Positions 11,644 to 24,200 of a DNA stretch of 64,000 bases are shown here, in pieces. The notes under the pieces were generated by a model. The model had not been told where the DNA came from, did not search any database, and saw only the letters and a list, made by a program, of their open reading frames with translations. Source of the stretch: Certhia americana (lineage: Eukaryota > Chordata > Aves > Passeriformes > Certhiidae); the NCBI GenBank assembly GCA_018697195.1, contig CM031858.1, positions 133,929,715 through 133,993,714 on the forward strand, given 5' to 3'. Positions within the stretch are counted from its first letter, which is position 1. The number at the start of each line of letters is the position of its first letter. Both the position numbers and the translations under genes were made by a program.

Positions 11644-14062
11644 GTAAGTAAAGAGTGTAGTGTTACAGATAAAACTAAAATGTATTTTGGATCTTTATAA
11701 TAAGACTTCATTTATAATTGTACAATTTATTCCTAATAAATGTATATTTCTTGATGTCTTTCTTTCTTGACTCAGAACTAAGGAACTTATGTTCTAGTCT
11801 TTTTTCCAAGATTAAACTGTTTTATTCAGTTACAAATAGAAAAAGAACATTAATTATGTTTGAACTATTTTTAAAACATGTTCTCACTGTTCAGGGCTGC
11901 TTTAATGAAAAGGGGCTTTTTCAGTGATACCTGCCTACATTTGCAGTGTAGGGGAAGGTGTCTTTGAGACCTAATACATTTTCACTTTTAAAAATAATCC
12001 CAGTTCTATCTGTCTAATTTATCTTTCTTTGTGATTGATGCATAACTTATGCAAAGTTCTGTCTGCCTTAAAATCTTTAGTTCTTCCTAGTTGTAGCTGT
12101 CTTCTGATCGAGAAAGTACACAAATTTTCTTTGCTTTTAGTTTGTTGACTTTATTGCTTCCCCCTCATTTTCTTCTTGCAAGAATTTCCTCTTTTTTACT
12201 TCCTTCCTTTGTGAATGTGAACAGTGAACATGAGAGAATGTTAAATTGAAACTGAAAAAAATCTGATGAACCCCAAAATGAATCCATCAATATTTTAATG
12301 TGGGCTTCTCTCTTTAGAAAGGAGGGATTTGTAAGGGTCTTTTGGTGAAACAGTGCAGTTGCAGAGATTCGAGACCATATATCTTTAGCTTTTTGAACCA
12401 CAGTGCCACTGTTCATTGGCACTTTATTTTTAAGTGTACAGCAAGGACCATATTTATTACTTCACCCTGGTAACTGCAAAAACATATTTAAAAAAATCAG
12501 TGTTTAAAGAAGGCTGGAAAGCGCTTGGTGTAACTAATGCTTTTGCTTTTAATAGCCACATGAAATAATCCTGGCTTACTTTTCCTTTCTTACTTTTAGT
12601 GCTGAATAGATACTAACATAGGTAAATATCAGGGCAAATACCTAAAAATAGATTTTTAACATGAAAAAGAAACTTATTAGTTACTAATCTCTGTCTCCAT
12701 TTACATTTAAATCCAAAAATGTTTGGTGAGAGAAAAAAAAGATAAAATCATTCGTTGTGAGCCATTATGACTTTTAAGTAAAACATAAGGCATAGAGAAC
12801 ACTTTAATAAAATAAACACTGCTGAAATGGATCAGATTCTGTACAAGTCAATGGATTTAGAGAATGCCTGTAACAAAAACTGAATGCTAATTTGCTCATT
12901 CATAATTTAAGAAATTAAGAGATAATAATGTCTTACATACCTGCTCCTGTTTGAATGGTCTGATTGAAATCCTGGTCTCATCGAGACAAATCTTTCAGTC
13001 TCAGAGAGGTCAGAATTACAGGTCTGCTGCCCAAAGTTAAGAAGATAAACACATAGCTGCTGTATGTATACACAATAACTGCACAGTTACAAACTCTGAT
13101 TGTGATAATTTACTGTTTAAACATCTGCCATATTGGTGTTTTAAAATGTCACTGAAAAAAAAGAAACCAACTATGTATATGTGCTATATAGAAATAAAGT
13201 TATATTTAGGATCTGAGGGAAAAGAAATCCCACAAAATCCATCAAGAACCAAGTACTTTTCGTACTTTGCATTTAGTACTGTACTTTAAAAAGGTGTGTT
13301 TAATCCATGCGTAGTTTTAAGCCTACAGTTACTTCTATTGATTAATCTATAGTCTAGGTGCTCTGCTGAACTACATTTGAACATTCAAGCTCTACTGGGA
13401 AATTCTTTTATTTTATTGCTTCCCTCCCAAGTTCCTCTATGCATTGTCTTATTTACCACTACACTTCAGTCATGAGACACATGTTAATTAAATCCCAGGC
13501 ATGTTCCTGGTTTTGCTCATACGTTATGGTATAATATTCAAGTTGAGTGGATGAAATATTGTGCTCTGAAATGGGAAAAACTGTGGAATATATTTATAAT
13601 ATAAAGCTGAAAGTGTTATATTTTGGAATATTTCCAGTACTTTAATGGAAGTTTAGATTATTATCTGGAGAGAATCACTGCAGTAGTTTCAGTTATTAAA
13701 CTGAGGTGGGGTGAAGGAGAGAAGAGGATTTCAGCTCTCATCTTTGAGAATTTTGAATTCCCAGCTTTTGAATCCTAATCAGCTTTATCATGATCTTCAG
13801 TGAGTCATCTCAAGAACACAAGGATGTGTATTCCTGCAGTGTGATTATTCTATATGTGTCAGTTGAGGGTCTGTGTTAAAGTTGTTTAAAGTTAGAAGTA
13901 ATTGGCAAAATACAAAATGCTATACACGGCAACTGGCTATATTAGTGAAAAAGCACATTGCAAGTACCAGAAGCAATAAAGTAAAAACACTCTACAACTT
14001 TTTTACAGATAAAAAATATATGAAATGCACATAATTTCAGCCTTAATTGACCTCTAACTGTA

Positions 14063-14122
14063 GCCACAGAATCATACAAAATTTATGTTGGAAAAAACAT
14101 TGTCTGCTCCAACTCCTTATGT
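14063..14122 (-). mobile_element. Fragment of CR1 LINE 3' end
   Basis: The plus strand reads CACAGAATCATAC followed by TTTATGTTGGAAAAAACATT and CTCCAACTCCTT. This resembles the reverse complement of the avian CR1 3' terminus, with its ATTCTGTG-type end and 'tccaacct' stretch. It is short and diverged, so the element lies on the minus strand as an old truncated copy. Confidence 0.6.
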
Positions 14123-14542
14123 GTAGCATGACTTTTCTATTCCTCAGCAAATATATCAACGATGACACATATTTTGAAGAGTAAATCTCAACAGCTATAG
14201 ATATATATGCTTTTCTTGTACCATGTACCATGTGTTGTTGTGGTTAGCTATGTTGACTACAGTCACCAAAGTGACTGCAGTGCCATGTCCAGATACCTGA
14301 GCAAGCTGTGAGCAGTTGCGTTTCTGTAGCTGCAGCAGAACACAGGAGTGTGGAGCACAACGTACCTGGGATCACTGCAGAGTTCCCTGCTTTGTCTGCT
14401 TCGCTGAGTTAGTAGAATAGTTCAGACTCTGGCATGTTACAGTTTAATCATGCCTGTCACTGGCATGGAGATATACTGATATTTACCACATATACCACAG
14501 GGTAATAATATGCATGTGACTGGATCATACTAGTGTATGGAT

Positions 14543-14635
14543 ACATGTATATATGTATATATGTATGTATATATGTATATATATGTGTGTGTATGTATAT
14601 ATATATATTTATTTCATATATATATTACATATATT
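14543..14635. repeat. TA/TG microsatellite
   Basis: Imperfect tandem of TATATG and TATGTATA units shading into pure TA, ending before ATTAAAAAC. This is an intronic simple repeat and probably length-polymorphic. Confidence 0.9.
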
Positions 14636-17445
14636 AAAAACATTATAGAATATTAACACAACCAAAACATCTTTCTTTACTTCTTTTTAAACCAGAGTAC
14701 CTAGCCTCTACATTCTTGTTTTTTAAAAACTATAGCAGCACATAATTTTATAAGAAGTTCCTTCATGAGTATAGATGAGTTTTCCTTTATGAGTATAGAT
14801 ATTTGCTGGGATATCCTGTCACCAGTTTTCTAGAGATTTGACAGTGTACTGCTCCTTCCCACTTTCCATTGCAATATTTATGACTCAAATTTAAGTGTTT
14901 TTGGTACTAGGAATCTCATTTGTTTGTAGACCTGCTTATCTATGTTATGCTAACAGAGGATCTTGTGTCTGTGAATAAACAGCAAAGTTCCTATAGCTAG
15001 TAGAAGAATAACATGTCCAAGGATTGAAATCCAGCAGCCATCCACAGACACTGACAGGTATTGCCATTGTATATTAGCTGGAGTTTGAAATTATAATACT
15101 TAGAAAGTGTGTTGTTGTATTTTTCTTGTTCTGTTCAGTGTTTCTAGATGGAAAAGGTGCTCTAGGAGTTGATTTGTAGTGTACTGTAATCCTACAATAA
15201 TTCTATTTTTATTTCTTCAGTTTTTGTTACAAGAAAAACCTAATGCTAAAATGGTGATTGGCATGATCTCATCATTTGTACAGAGTAAAAGAATTTAATA
15301 TGGGCCTTTAACCAAATTGTTTTCAGTCATTTTGAGGAAAAAAATAAGTTCTATTTGTTATGCAAGCTTTTACAATTGCTTACTTTTGGAAAATGTTATT
15401 CTTTTATGAAGATTTCTCTATCCATAAGTTTAAATCAATGACTGTAATAATTTGTTGAAAATTCTTTTTATTTGTTAAGAAAAGTAACAAATCTGAAAAA
15501 TTAAAAATCAGAAAGTCTTATTTACTGCACTGGGAAAAGAGTTCACATTTGAAATTTACAATATATATATAAAATTGGAGATAAATGAGTATATAAAATA
15601 AAGTTTGGTAGCACCTTTGGTTAGATACTACAGCAACTAGAATTTACAGTGGTACCTAAATGATATTGGATTCTAGTTCTAATACTTGATGGGTTTGGAA
15701 TAAGAAGTTAGACTGTGAATACTCCCAGCACTTTCTGTGTAATGACTTACAGAGAGCTCAAACAGTCTCAGAGTGATCAGCTTGCTTGGTTTAGAAGCAA
15801 ACATTGCTGTACCTTTTCCTCTGACTAAGGGAGAGTTATGCTTACAAGTCTTGCAGACTTTTGCAAGGAAATTAGCCATGTACCATGCCTGTCTTCCCTA
15901 ACAAAAGTAGAAGGAATGCTGCTGCTATAATAGGCAGTACTAGATGGATGTGGTCTTTATTTGACATTCCATTAACTATATTTTCATAATGAAAAGTCTG
16001 TTAGCAAAGGCAAACAGTGCTATTAAAAATTAAAATATTATATGGATGTTGAATAGTTTAACTAAGACTACCATATTTCCCTCTTTAAAAATTGGTAATT
16101 CATATGATACGATTTGTAATGAGAAAAGAAGGAAGTTTCATGTAAGCATGTCTTTAAAAATGATATCAAAAAAGTTAGAAACTTCCGTTTTTAATTTAAA
16201 TTCCTCCCATAATTATGGCTGGATTTTGATATTCATGAATAATTGTATACAGTGGTGAGGAAGGAATTTCACTGCACAAGCAGGTTATTGGAATGATAGT
16301 TTTCCTATAAAAGGGGCAGTTACTGAAGACTGGGAACATATAGTACAAATGTTTACTTTTAAAAAGAAAAAAATAAGTGAGGATGAAGACCAGAAAGTAA
16401 AACTATTTTTTGACTTGCCCTTTATATGTGTATGATATAAAATCACAAAGTGAAGCTTTCAAGTTGAAGACTGTCCCCTTGAAGTAGCCCTCCACTTGCT
16501 GTAGTGGTTATTGAGAGGATTGCAGCCTGTAGCCTGGAACCTGAGGGTGGCAATCAGTTTAACCTCTGGACTCAACTTAGTCTTTAAATCCTTCAGTCTA
16601 CAAAACAGCATTGCCACAGCTTCAAAGGTTTACTGCCAAAATCGACCGTCTCCTTTGCTTCAGGGAATTCCTGGTTGTTTTCCCACTTGAAGTAAATGCC
16701 CACTAGAAATTGTAGCAAACTGTGTATTTGCTGCTGAGGGTGACATTTTTGAGGCCTTTATCTGTTAACTTAGTAGTTAGCTACAGTTACTCCACGATGT
16801 TCTGCAGAACACCATACCTGCCCACTAAGCCATTAGTATTGATCCCAATGGTAAAAATGCCTCCTTCCTTCTAATCAGGCAATAGGTCAGGCCCCTAATA
16901 TCCTAAAAACTACTTTATACACCTATAGAGCTAAAGAGAATGAGGCCTTAAGATTAACAAATGGGAAACTTAACTTCTCATGAAATCTTGATGAGAAGCA
17001 TGTGGTTGCCACTCACCCGTTCCTCTGTGTGTCCTACTAGCTGTTTGAAGGAGAGAGAAATAGAGTATGGACTGATACCCTTACCATAGTGCCCAGTCCC
17101 TGCTGCTGGGTGTTCCAGCAATCCTCTGCTCACTGACAGGAGAAATGCTGAAAAAAGTCACTGTGGGCTCATTAATATTCTTAAGTATGTGGATAAACAA
17201 GATAAGGGTGAGTTTTTCAAGACCTGTTCTTTTTTTTATAATTTTATTGAATTTAGGAATATTTTTTCTCTCAATTTATTCCCATAGTCAAAGAATGTAT
17301 TCTCAGGTCATTTCTTGCCATCATGCAGATGGGTGACATTTTTCTCACTTTCCATAACACTGAAACCTCTCTTAAGCAGTTACTTAAACTAAGCATCCCT
17401 ATCAAAGCTAAGGTTGTATTTCTCTGTCTATCAACAATGTAAAAG

Positions 17446-17517
17446 AAGCGAGACAGTGGATGTTTTTGCTGACGAAGCTTCCCATTCAGAAACAGAACTG
17501 ATAGAAGAAGAAGTGAG
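17446..17517 (+). CDS. RIMS1: Candidate acidic RIM cassette exon, 72 nt (or 69), phase 2-2
   Basis: This exon has acceptor TGTAAAAG and donor GTGAG|GTAACC. In the phase fixed by the neighbouring core exon it is open and reads SETVDVFADEASHSE then TELIEEEV, leaving AG so that joining to 19029 gives Arg-Asn-Cys. It is strongly acidic (Glu/Asp-rich), unlike the Arg/Ser-rich exons around it, so its inclusion would change linker charge markedly. Two CpGs lie within it in a CpG-poor intron. The acceptor is a tandem AAGAAG: using the second AG (start 17449) removes one codon and keeps the same phase. I do not recognise the peptide from a known isoform. The pyrimidine tract is moderate. Confidence 0.65.
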
Positions 17518-19028
17518 GTAACCTTGTTGTGGTTTTGTGGCAGGCTTATTGTACCTTCCCTACAATCTTTAGTGCCTCAGCTTATAATTACCATCTATGT
17601 GTCTCACTGTGGTGTGTTTGCTTGCTAGGAGCTTATAGATGTAGGTTCATGATGTATGGTGTAATTCTGAATCTGTCTGTGGCAAGTCCTTTATATGCTC
17701 TAGGAGTCCAATTATGACCTCATGAAAGGCCTGAAAAGACTGCTTTTAATGACTGTTTTTTAAACACATTCAGCAAGGTCAGCCACTATACTCTTTTTCA
17801 ATGCTTTTAGAAATAAAATGCTGTTACTAACACAAAAGTCTTCATAATAAGGCTGTGGTATGTCTCTCTCCTTTTTGAAACTAATTAAAATTTGACTTCT
17901 TGTTTCACTTAATCACCATCAAGCCACTCATTGTATTAACTGACTTCATTGTAAAATGCATGACTTCGCTCAAGGAAAAGTCCTGAAGGGTACACATTAC
18001 CCATTTGTATTCTGTATCTGTTCAGTTATTCAAGGAGAGCTGGGAGGAGTGTGATTTTAATAAATAGCACCATTAGGGTATGGATTTTACTTTTTAAATT
18101 GCCTTGATTTAATGTATTTGAGGATATTGCTAGCAAATATTACTCCTTGAAAACAGACCAAATACATTGGGAAAAAAGGTGGAGCTTAATTAATTTCTGA
18201 AAGTAATGGCCTGATTAATTGCCTAAGATAGTAGAAGATATCACTGCTTGATCAAGAAATTCTCTTTTACTCAGTCCAGTATCTTTCCACTGCATCTCTA
18301 ACAATAACTTTTTCTACTGCTGTTTCGGTACAGTTCCATAGGCTGTGGGTTAAAAGATTTTTTTTTAATTACAACCCAATTTTTTTCTAGTTGTTGGAAC
18401 CTCTGTAAGTACTAATGATGTAGATTTTCATCTGATTACAGTCTGAACACCACATATGAATCTATCACTGTAGCCTAGCCTATATATAAAAGACATCCCC
18501 AAGTCTAATAACATTTAACAGTGCTACATGGTAATTATAACATCTAGACTGTGGACTTGCCTACAAACAAGAGTGCTACCTCTAGAGAGAATGCAATCTC
18601 TAAAAAAATCTGTAAAAATCTATGAGGAATCTATATGAGGAATAATGCACAATTGAACTGCACAATTAATGAGTTCTTAACTTTATTGAGACTTTATATT
18701 ATATCCGCTACTCTTTTATTCCTAGGTTGATATATTAACTGACAAAATAACAATATTTTAACCCAGAGATTGTCAGGAAACAGACTATTGCATGGATAGT
18801 CATTATTGAGACATTGGAAACATTTCAGCCCATTTACCAAGAGTATGGAGCAAGTCAAATCATATGTGTAAAAAACTGTATGTTATCAAGGAGTTATCTC
18901 AGAAAATTTATTCCCCCTAAAAATGTATATAATCAAATTATTTGCTCCAAACCAGTATCATGCAGCATATTTTATAATTAATAGAAAAGTCAAAGTTCAA
19001 CTGAGCTGCTTTTTGACTAACATTACAG
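17518..19028 (+). other. Intron, 1.5 kb
   Basis: Ordinary AT-rich intron. It ends in ACTAACATTACAG, where CTAAC (about 19017) could serve as a near branch point but is unusually close to the acceptor. No repeat or exon is seen. Confidence 0.7.
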
Positions 19029-19208
19029 GAATTGTGAAGCAGCAGATAGACAGCCATATCAAAGATCCAGATCAACAGAGCAACGTCCTGTGCTAGAGCG
19101 GACCAACTCCCGCTCCCGATCCACAGAGCGTCCTGACTCAAACCTCATCAGGTCGATGCCTTCACTAATGACTGGAAGATCTGCCCCTCCTTCACCTGCC
19201 TTACCGAG
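19029..19208 (+). CDS. RIMS1: RIM core linker exon, 180 nt, phase 2-2
   Basis: Recognised exon of the RIM active-zone scaffold. RIM binds Rab3/Munc13 through its N-terminus, Ca2+ channels through its PDZ domain, RIM-BP through the linker and liprin-alpha through C2B. This exon encodes NCEAADRQPYQ, RSRSTEQRP, a second RSRSTERPD, and RSMPSLMTGRSAPPSP near its end. The last block is diagnostic of RIM1/RIM2. The acceptor is ACATTACAG and the donor CCGAG|GTGAAA. One base completes the incoming codon and AG is left over, joined by the next exon to give Arg-Ser-His-Pro. Repeated RSRS and SP/TP motifs suggest kinase sites. The residues TNSRSRSTERPDSNLIR and ALPR differ from my memory of RIMS2 (TTTR..., DTNLMR, ALSR), so I favour RIMS1 without certainty. 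Confidence 0.96.
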
Positions 19209-20332
19209 GTGAAACAGACAAATCAATCGGAATAAACTCCTTCTGCCCCACCAGCTCACCATTTTATTTTCCCAGTAGCTAATTGGTATTGCCTCATCCT
19301 TAGCTGATCACTAGCAGCAATAGATACTAACCCTTTCAGTGTGAACACACTACTTATATTCTACTCTGGATATAATGGTGTGGCTACCATTGCAAATTGC
19401 TTGCTAACAGTATTTAACTACGTTTGTTTATGATTTCTCATTTGTCAGGAATCCTGGATGGTTTCCACATAAAGCACCTCATAACTATCATATTCTTCTC
19501 TTACAGAATGAGAAATTATTTGTGTTCATCAGACATTGCTTATGGAGCAACCATCATAACATCAAATGAAACTATTTTTTTAAAAAAAAAAAAGTTTCTT
19601 TAGATGCACTGTACTAACTTTGTCTATTACTTATCATTTTAACCACCATTTTCTCTGACTACATTTTACTGTGCCATAGTCTGTACTGTTCCTGTTTGAC
19701 TACCCCTGATTGATATTTTGAGGATTTCTATACATTATTCTGAGCTTAAACAAACATAATACAATAAAAAGATGAGCACATTTTTGTCTAGATTATATTC
19801 AGGAAAGCCTCTCTTTATTTCAGAACTGCAGAATACATTCTTCTGTTTTCTGAAAGTTAGAGTTAGTACCATCCAATCCCCAGTGAGAATTGAGTCAAAT
19901 ATCATTGTCTTTCCTCAGTTCGTTATTCTGTTTAGACAAATTCTTGTAATCTCACTGTAACTCAAAGTTGATTTAAGAAAATACAAGCTCAGGAAAGATA
20001 ATTGAATTTGGCTTGTGAATAAATTTACGTGTATGTGGCTATTATATCCATATGCACATGAATATGCACACAACACATTTTCTGTCTCCACTGTGTGAAA
20101 AAGCATCTCATGGAAGCAGCTTATGGAAGCATCCTCAGTCTTAATTTGGGCTTCCTTTTAATGGAGAGGTTTCTCTTCTTAATCAGGATTTTTTCTGAAA
20201 AGAGGTAGTCCCTCTGGGACTGAATGGTCCCAAGTGATGTGAGGTCTACTTAGTTCTTATCAGTTCTTGATGATATATAAGAATGACTTTGTCATTTAAT
20301 GTCTGTGGTCTGTTTTGATGTGTCTCTCATAG
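19209..20332 (+). other. Intron, 1.1 kb
   Basis: Short intron between the two core exons. It has an A-run near 19580 and ends GTGTCTCTCATAG. No other feature is seen. Confidence 0.8.
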
Positions 20333-20442
20333 GTCGCATCCTCGAACTGGGTCTGTCCAGACGAGTCCATCAAGTACTCCAGTAGTAGGGCGAAGGGGCA
20401 GGCAGTTACCACAGCTCCCACCAAAGGGGACGTTGGAGAGAA
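20333..20442 (+). CDS. RIMS1: RIM core linker exon with RIM-BP SH3 ligand, 110 nt, phase 2-1
   Basis: Recognised RIM exon encoding SHPRTGSVQTSPSSTP and then GRRGRQLPQLPPKGTLER. The RQLPQLPP segment is the proline-rich class of ligand (RQLPxxP) bound by the SH3 domains of RIM-binding proteins, which tether RIM to presynaptic Ca2+ channels. The acceptor is TCTCATAG and the donor AGAGAA|GTAAGT, a strong site. This is the phase switch of the region: it takes in phase 2 and leaves phase 1 (a single A), which is why every cassette upstream is 2-2 and every cassette downstream is 1-1. Skipping it would break the frame, so it should be constitutive. Joined directly to 60195 the split codon is A+GT (Ser), giving LER-S-AMD, which fits my memory of mammalian RIM isoforms. 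Confidence 0.97.
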
Positions 20443-21266
20443 GTAAGTGGATGGTTTTCACCCTAATGACATTACCAAATTGCTCAAGAAGGTCGGTTAT
20501 ATTTATACTTTTTCTTTTGCTGTTACAGTTGGAATCTGTTGAGTTTTTGTGTACAGAGTTGGGATTTGATAATGGTATTTCGTTTTGTACTGTGTTATCT
20601 TCTATTATGTTTTAATATCTACAATACTCCTGGCTGACATGAATAATCAGCAGTATAATACACATGAAACAAGGTGGACTATTAGCATGATCCTGTTCCT
20701 TTTGAACTCAGTAGGTATTTTGTCATTGACTTCAGCAGGCACAGGAAATGAATGATAGTATGTTGTCTAGTGACAAAATTCTGGCTCTTTTGGGAGTCAG
20801 GAACCTAGTGATCACTTGTGGGCTGACATGGAGTGTATTACAGATTGTTAATATAAAACCTCTGCATCTTGAAACAGGAAGAGCAAGACGACAGGTAATA
20901 ATCTTTAAAATAAGAAATGCCAGAAATGTCATGACTCATGTTTCACTGGTACTGTAATTGTGCTTTACTTTAGCACCTATTAAAAGCACTGGTTGATGGA
21001 GATATTTTCCAAGATGTTTAGGAACACAGGTATATAAATGCATTTTTGACAGCAAATACATTTTCACAATTCTATTTCTAGTAACTAGATGTGCTGTGCA
21101 AAATGAGTTTAAATGGCCACATGCACTCTTTTTTTTTAATCCTTCTTAACATTTATATTGTATCTTCTTAAAATTTCTGTTGTTTTTAACCCCTGTGCTT
21201 TGGTTCCTTTTTTTTGTTTTTGTTTTTGTTTTTGTTTGTTTGTTTTGGTTTTGTGACTTTCCGTAG
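20443..21266 (+). other. Intron, 0.8 kb
   Basis: Intron starting GTAAGTGG and ending in a T/G-rich simple repeat that doubles as the pyrimidine tract of the next microexon. A GT-flanked 51-nt stretch near 20846-20896 is open only in phase 0 and has a stop in the needed phase. Confidence 0.65.
21208..21255. repeat. (TTTTTG)n / (TTTG)n simple repeat abutting an acceptor
   Basis: Tandem TTTTTG units pass into TTTG units and end about 11 bases before the acceptor of the 33-nt microexon. On the transcribed strand this is a U-rich tract, so repeat length may affect recognition of that exon. Confidence 0.85.
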
Positions 21267-21299
21267 ACAATGGAGACAAGGAGATAGAATCTTATGAAG
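21267..21299 (+). CDS. RIMS1: Candidate RIM microexon, 33 nt, phase 1-1
   Basis: This microexon is preceded by a long T-rich tract with CTTTCCGTAG and followed by GAAG|GTCTGT. In phase 1 it reads x-AC then NGDKEIESYE and leaves one G, so it is symmetric and open. After exon 20333-20442 the split codon is AAC (Asn). It adds 11 hydrophilic, mostly acidic residues with one tyrosine. The GTCTGT donor is identical to those of two other candidate cassettes in this window. I do not recognise the peptide from memory. The exon call rests on excellent acceptor context, symmetry and the required phase. Confidence 0.75.
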
Positions 21300-24200
21300 G
21301 TCTGTACATAAAGAAGGGCTTGTTTTTCACCTGAAAGCCTTTTTTCAGAGGTTGTATAGGGAAAAACAAACCCAGCTGCAATTGATGTTACTTCATTGCA
21401 CAGACATAGTCAGAATTATTGTCATAATGATTTAGTCTTAATTTTGTGATTTAGTCTTAACCTGTGGCTCATAAATTTCACAGGATTCTACATGAAAAAA
21501 AGATAATATAAATTATGCTACTGAAATATGATTGTCTTTAGAGAAGCACCTAGACATGTACCCATTTTTAAAGTACCTAGAATTTAGCCTATGGCAATAA
21601 GAGCATTTCAGCAGTTATGTATGTACATTTCAAGGATTAGTAGATATTCAAGCACATGTTTAAATATAAACATTGGAGGCTATTTGACATGTTTTATGTT
21701 AGCCATACATTAAATCAGAATAATATTTTTATTGCAAATATTTGTTTCAAATAATATCGGAAAAATTATTGAGTTGAGATAATCTTTCAAAAAGTTGAAA
21801 TATGTTTGCTTTAAATAAAATGCCCTTATATCTTATATTATTAAACCTATTTAATTTACTTAATAGCAAGCCACAAGATATCAATTGCAGTCCTTGGTTA
21901 TACCACTGAGGGTCTTTATGTAGTATTACTGTGTTTGTCTCATCAGACTTTTTTATTTAGTATTTCCAATGTCTACAGTATTTATTTCCATTTTGGAAAC
22001 AAAACTTCATGAAAAGAAAACTCTTGTTTTCTTGGATCATCACTGTATTATATTAATTTCATTATCCTCTTATGTGTTGTGAATTGCTTATATGAAATAC
22101 AGTCCAGATATTCCAGAAAATAATCACATCTAATCACATGATGTATGCTGTCATTGCTGTATATACTTTTATGTTTTCCCACTCTTCCCTTCTCTTTGGT
22201 TAGTATATATATTTAGTCTGTGATCTCCTGAGAGCAGCAACTGTGAAGTACTGTATATTTTTACTGTGTTTGATTAGAGAGGGTAACAGATTTTTTACAT
22301 CATAAGTTCTATAGACAGAAATGTAATAAATGCAATAAAATAATTATTTTTTGTAGGAGTGCTAGAATTTTTTCCTCTGGTAAGTACTGCTGGGACTTGA
22401 GGAACTCCCTTTTTACTCAAAAACTGAGTAATTTCTTTTTACTTCATCTTTTGAAAAAAGTAGTCTTTTGGAAAATCTAGGTTATGGAAAATTACCAGAT
22501 CCACAGATTTTGATATTCTAATATACAATCAAAGCATCATAAGTGACTCGAGATACAATAACTAGACACATTTCAAATTGAATTTGCACATGTAAAGATA
22601 GTAAACACTCCTAAAAACCTAATCCATAGATACAGCTTTCCTAGAGAATTCTGTGTTATTTGCTGTCATGAATTTATAGCTCATATTCTAATACTGATTG
22701 AGTTCTTCTTTGAGGATTTTCTAATAATTTTCTTTAAAGGGAGTAATAGTTTTCTTTAAAAAAGATAGTGCTCTGCAAGAAGAGCAGATTACCTAACTTT
22801 GTTCAGTGACAGAACACAATTAAGATTAATAGCAGTCTTTTTAGTGTGGAGAATTGAATTTCACAGAATGTTATTTTAGGCAAATGAAGTACCAGTCACA
22901 AAAACTGAAATTTAATAGAATTGGAAACACTGACTATCATGGAAGGAGTTTATGTAAGTATTTAACAAATTTAGCATCAAGTAAACCTGAAAGTTTTATA
23001 AATATTTGAGTAGGTTTCAATGCCTTGTTTTAAGCCCCAGTGATAATCAAAACTTTTGTGTGTTGTTGGGAAGGCTGTATGACCATACCAAAAATTGTTG
23101 TCACAGAGTAGTCTTTTCTGCTGTTCCAGAACACATCCTTGACTCAGATGAGAGAGGTGTTTCTATATTGCATGGAAACATGCTGTGAAGTTTAAACTTT
23201 CTGTATTTTGAAATCAAGGTTTTTATTGTTGACTACATTAAGTTAAAATCAAACTGATGTAAAGAGTTAGTAAAAGGTACCTTAGAGGCAACAATGAATT
23301 GGAAGTCATCTCAGCTTTGTAAAAAAGAAAAAGAAAGAAGGAAAATCTTATATGTTGCAGATTCCTACAATGGTCTCATTTAGCTTGCATACATTTGAAT
23401 AGCCTGTATTTCTTACAAGGTTGTATCTGCATACCTTTTCTTTAATTGTAGTACAAATGCCAGAACTCAAGTAGAAAGAAGGGAGTAATTTGCAGTTGGA
23501 GATATTTTTTTGTTATAGGGCAGCACTCACTAGAATGTAGAATACAGTGTGCTTATGGCTGTATGACTAGAAATGGAAGGGAAGGAACCTACAGGGAAAA
23601 AAACAACCCTTTGTGTAATTGCTTTCCAAATTAGGAACAGAATTGAAAAACATTGATTTGGGTTTGATTTAGTTCCATGAACTGTATTATGTGGTAGGCA
23701 GTTTTTGCTCCAGGACATGAAGGTGCCTTTTGAATACTTTATTCCAAAATAGCCCAAAATGTTTGCTTTCAAGAAAGCTGCCTGGAAGTAGCTATGAAGG
23801 ACCATTCCTATCTATAGTGTACTGACCCAAAAATATTTTTATCAGTGTCCCACATGCTCAGTAGAACATACAATATCCTTAGTTATGTTGCATTTACAGC
23901 CTTTTATTGTCATTATATTTTTGCTAATTCCTTAGGTTTCCACTGCTGTGTTTATTGCAGTATCAGATTTGTCTGTTAACAAGAATGACTGGGTATTCCT
24001 GAAATGCATGTCATTACCTTGCCTATGCAGGCTATACCTTAGCAGCTAGGCAGTTTGGGTTTTGCTTTGGATTTTATTAGTTTAGTATATTTTCATGTTA
24101 TGTGGTTAGAAAATAGTTCTGAAAAGATGTCTGAGACCACCTAACAAATTTTCACTACTGAAATGCCAGAAGACTTTCTTTTTAAAGGTTTGCTTATGTA

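Larger units (their letters stand above)
11644..17445 (+). other. Intron, 5.8 kb
   Basis: Large AT-rich intron. It contains a short minus-strand CR1-like tail (14063-14122), a TA/TG dinucleotide repeat (14543-14635), and a mildly GC-richer stretch near 14260-14420 that I cannot name. A weak exon-like stretch at 15004-15057 is listed under rejected items. Nothing else is recognised. Confidence 0.65.

Noticed and set aside
15004..15057. 54-nt phase 2-2 open segment between TAG and GTATTG
   Set aside because: The pyrimidine tract is poor and the acceptor weak; with many GT/AG pairs in the window one such match is expected by chance.
20846..20896. 51-nt segment flanked by ATTACAG and GTAATA
   Set aside because: Open only in phase 0; in the required phase 1 it has a TAA.
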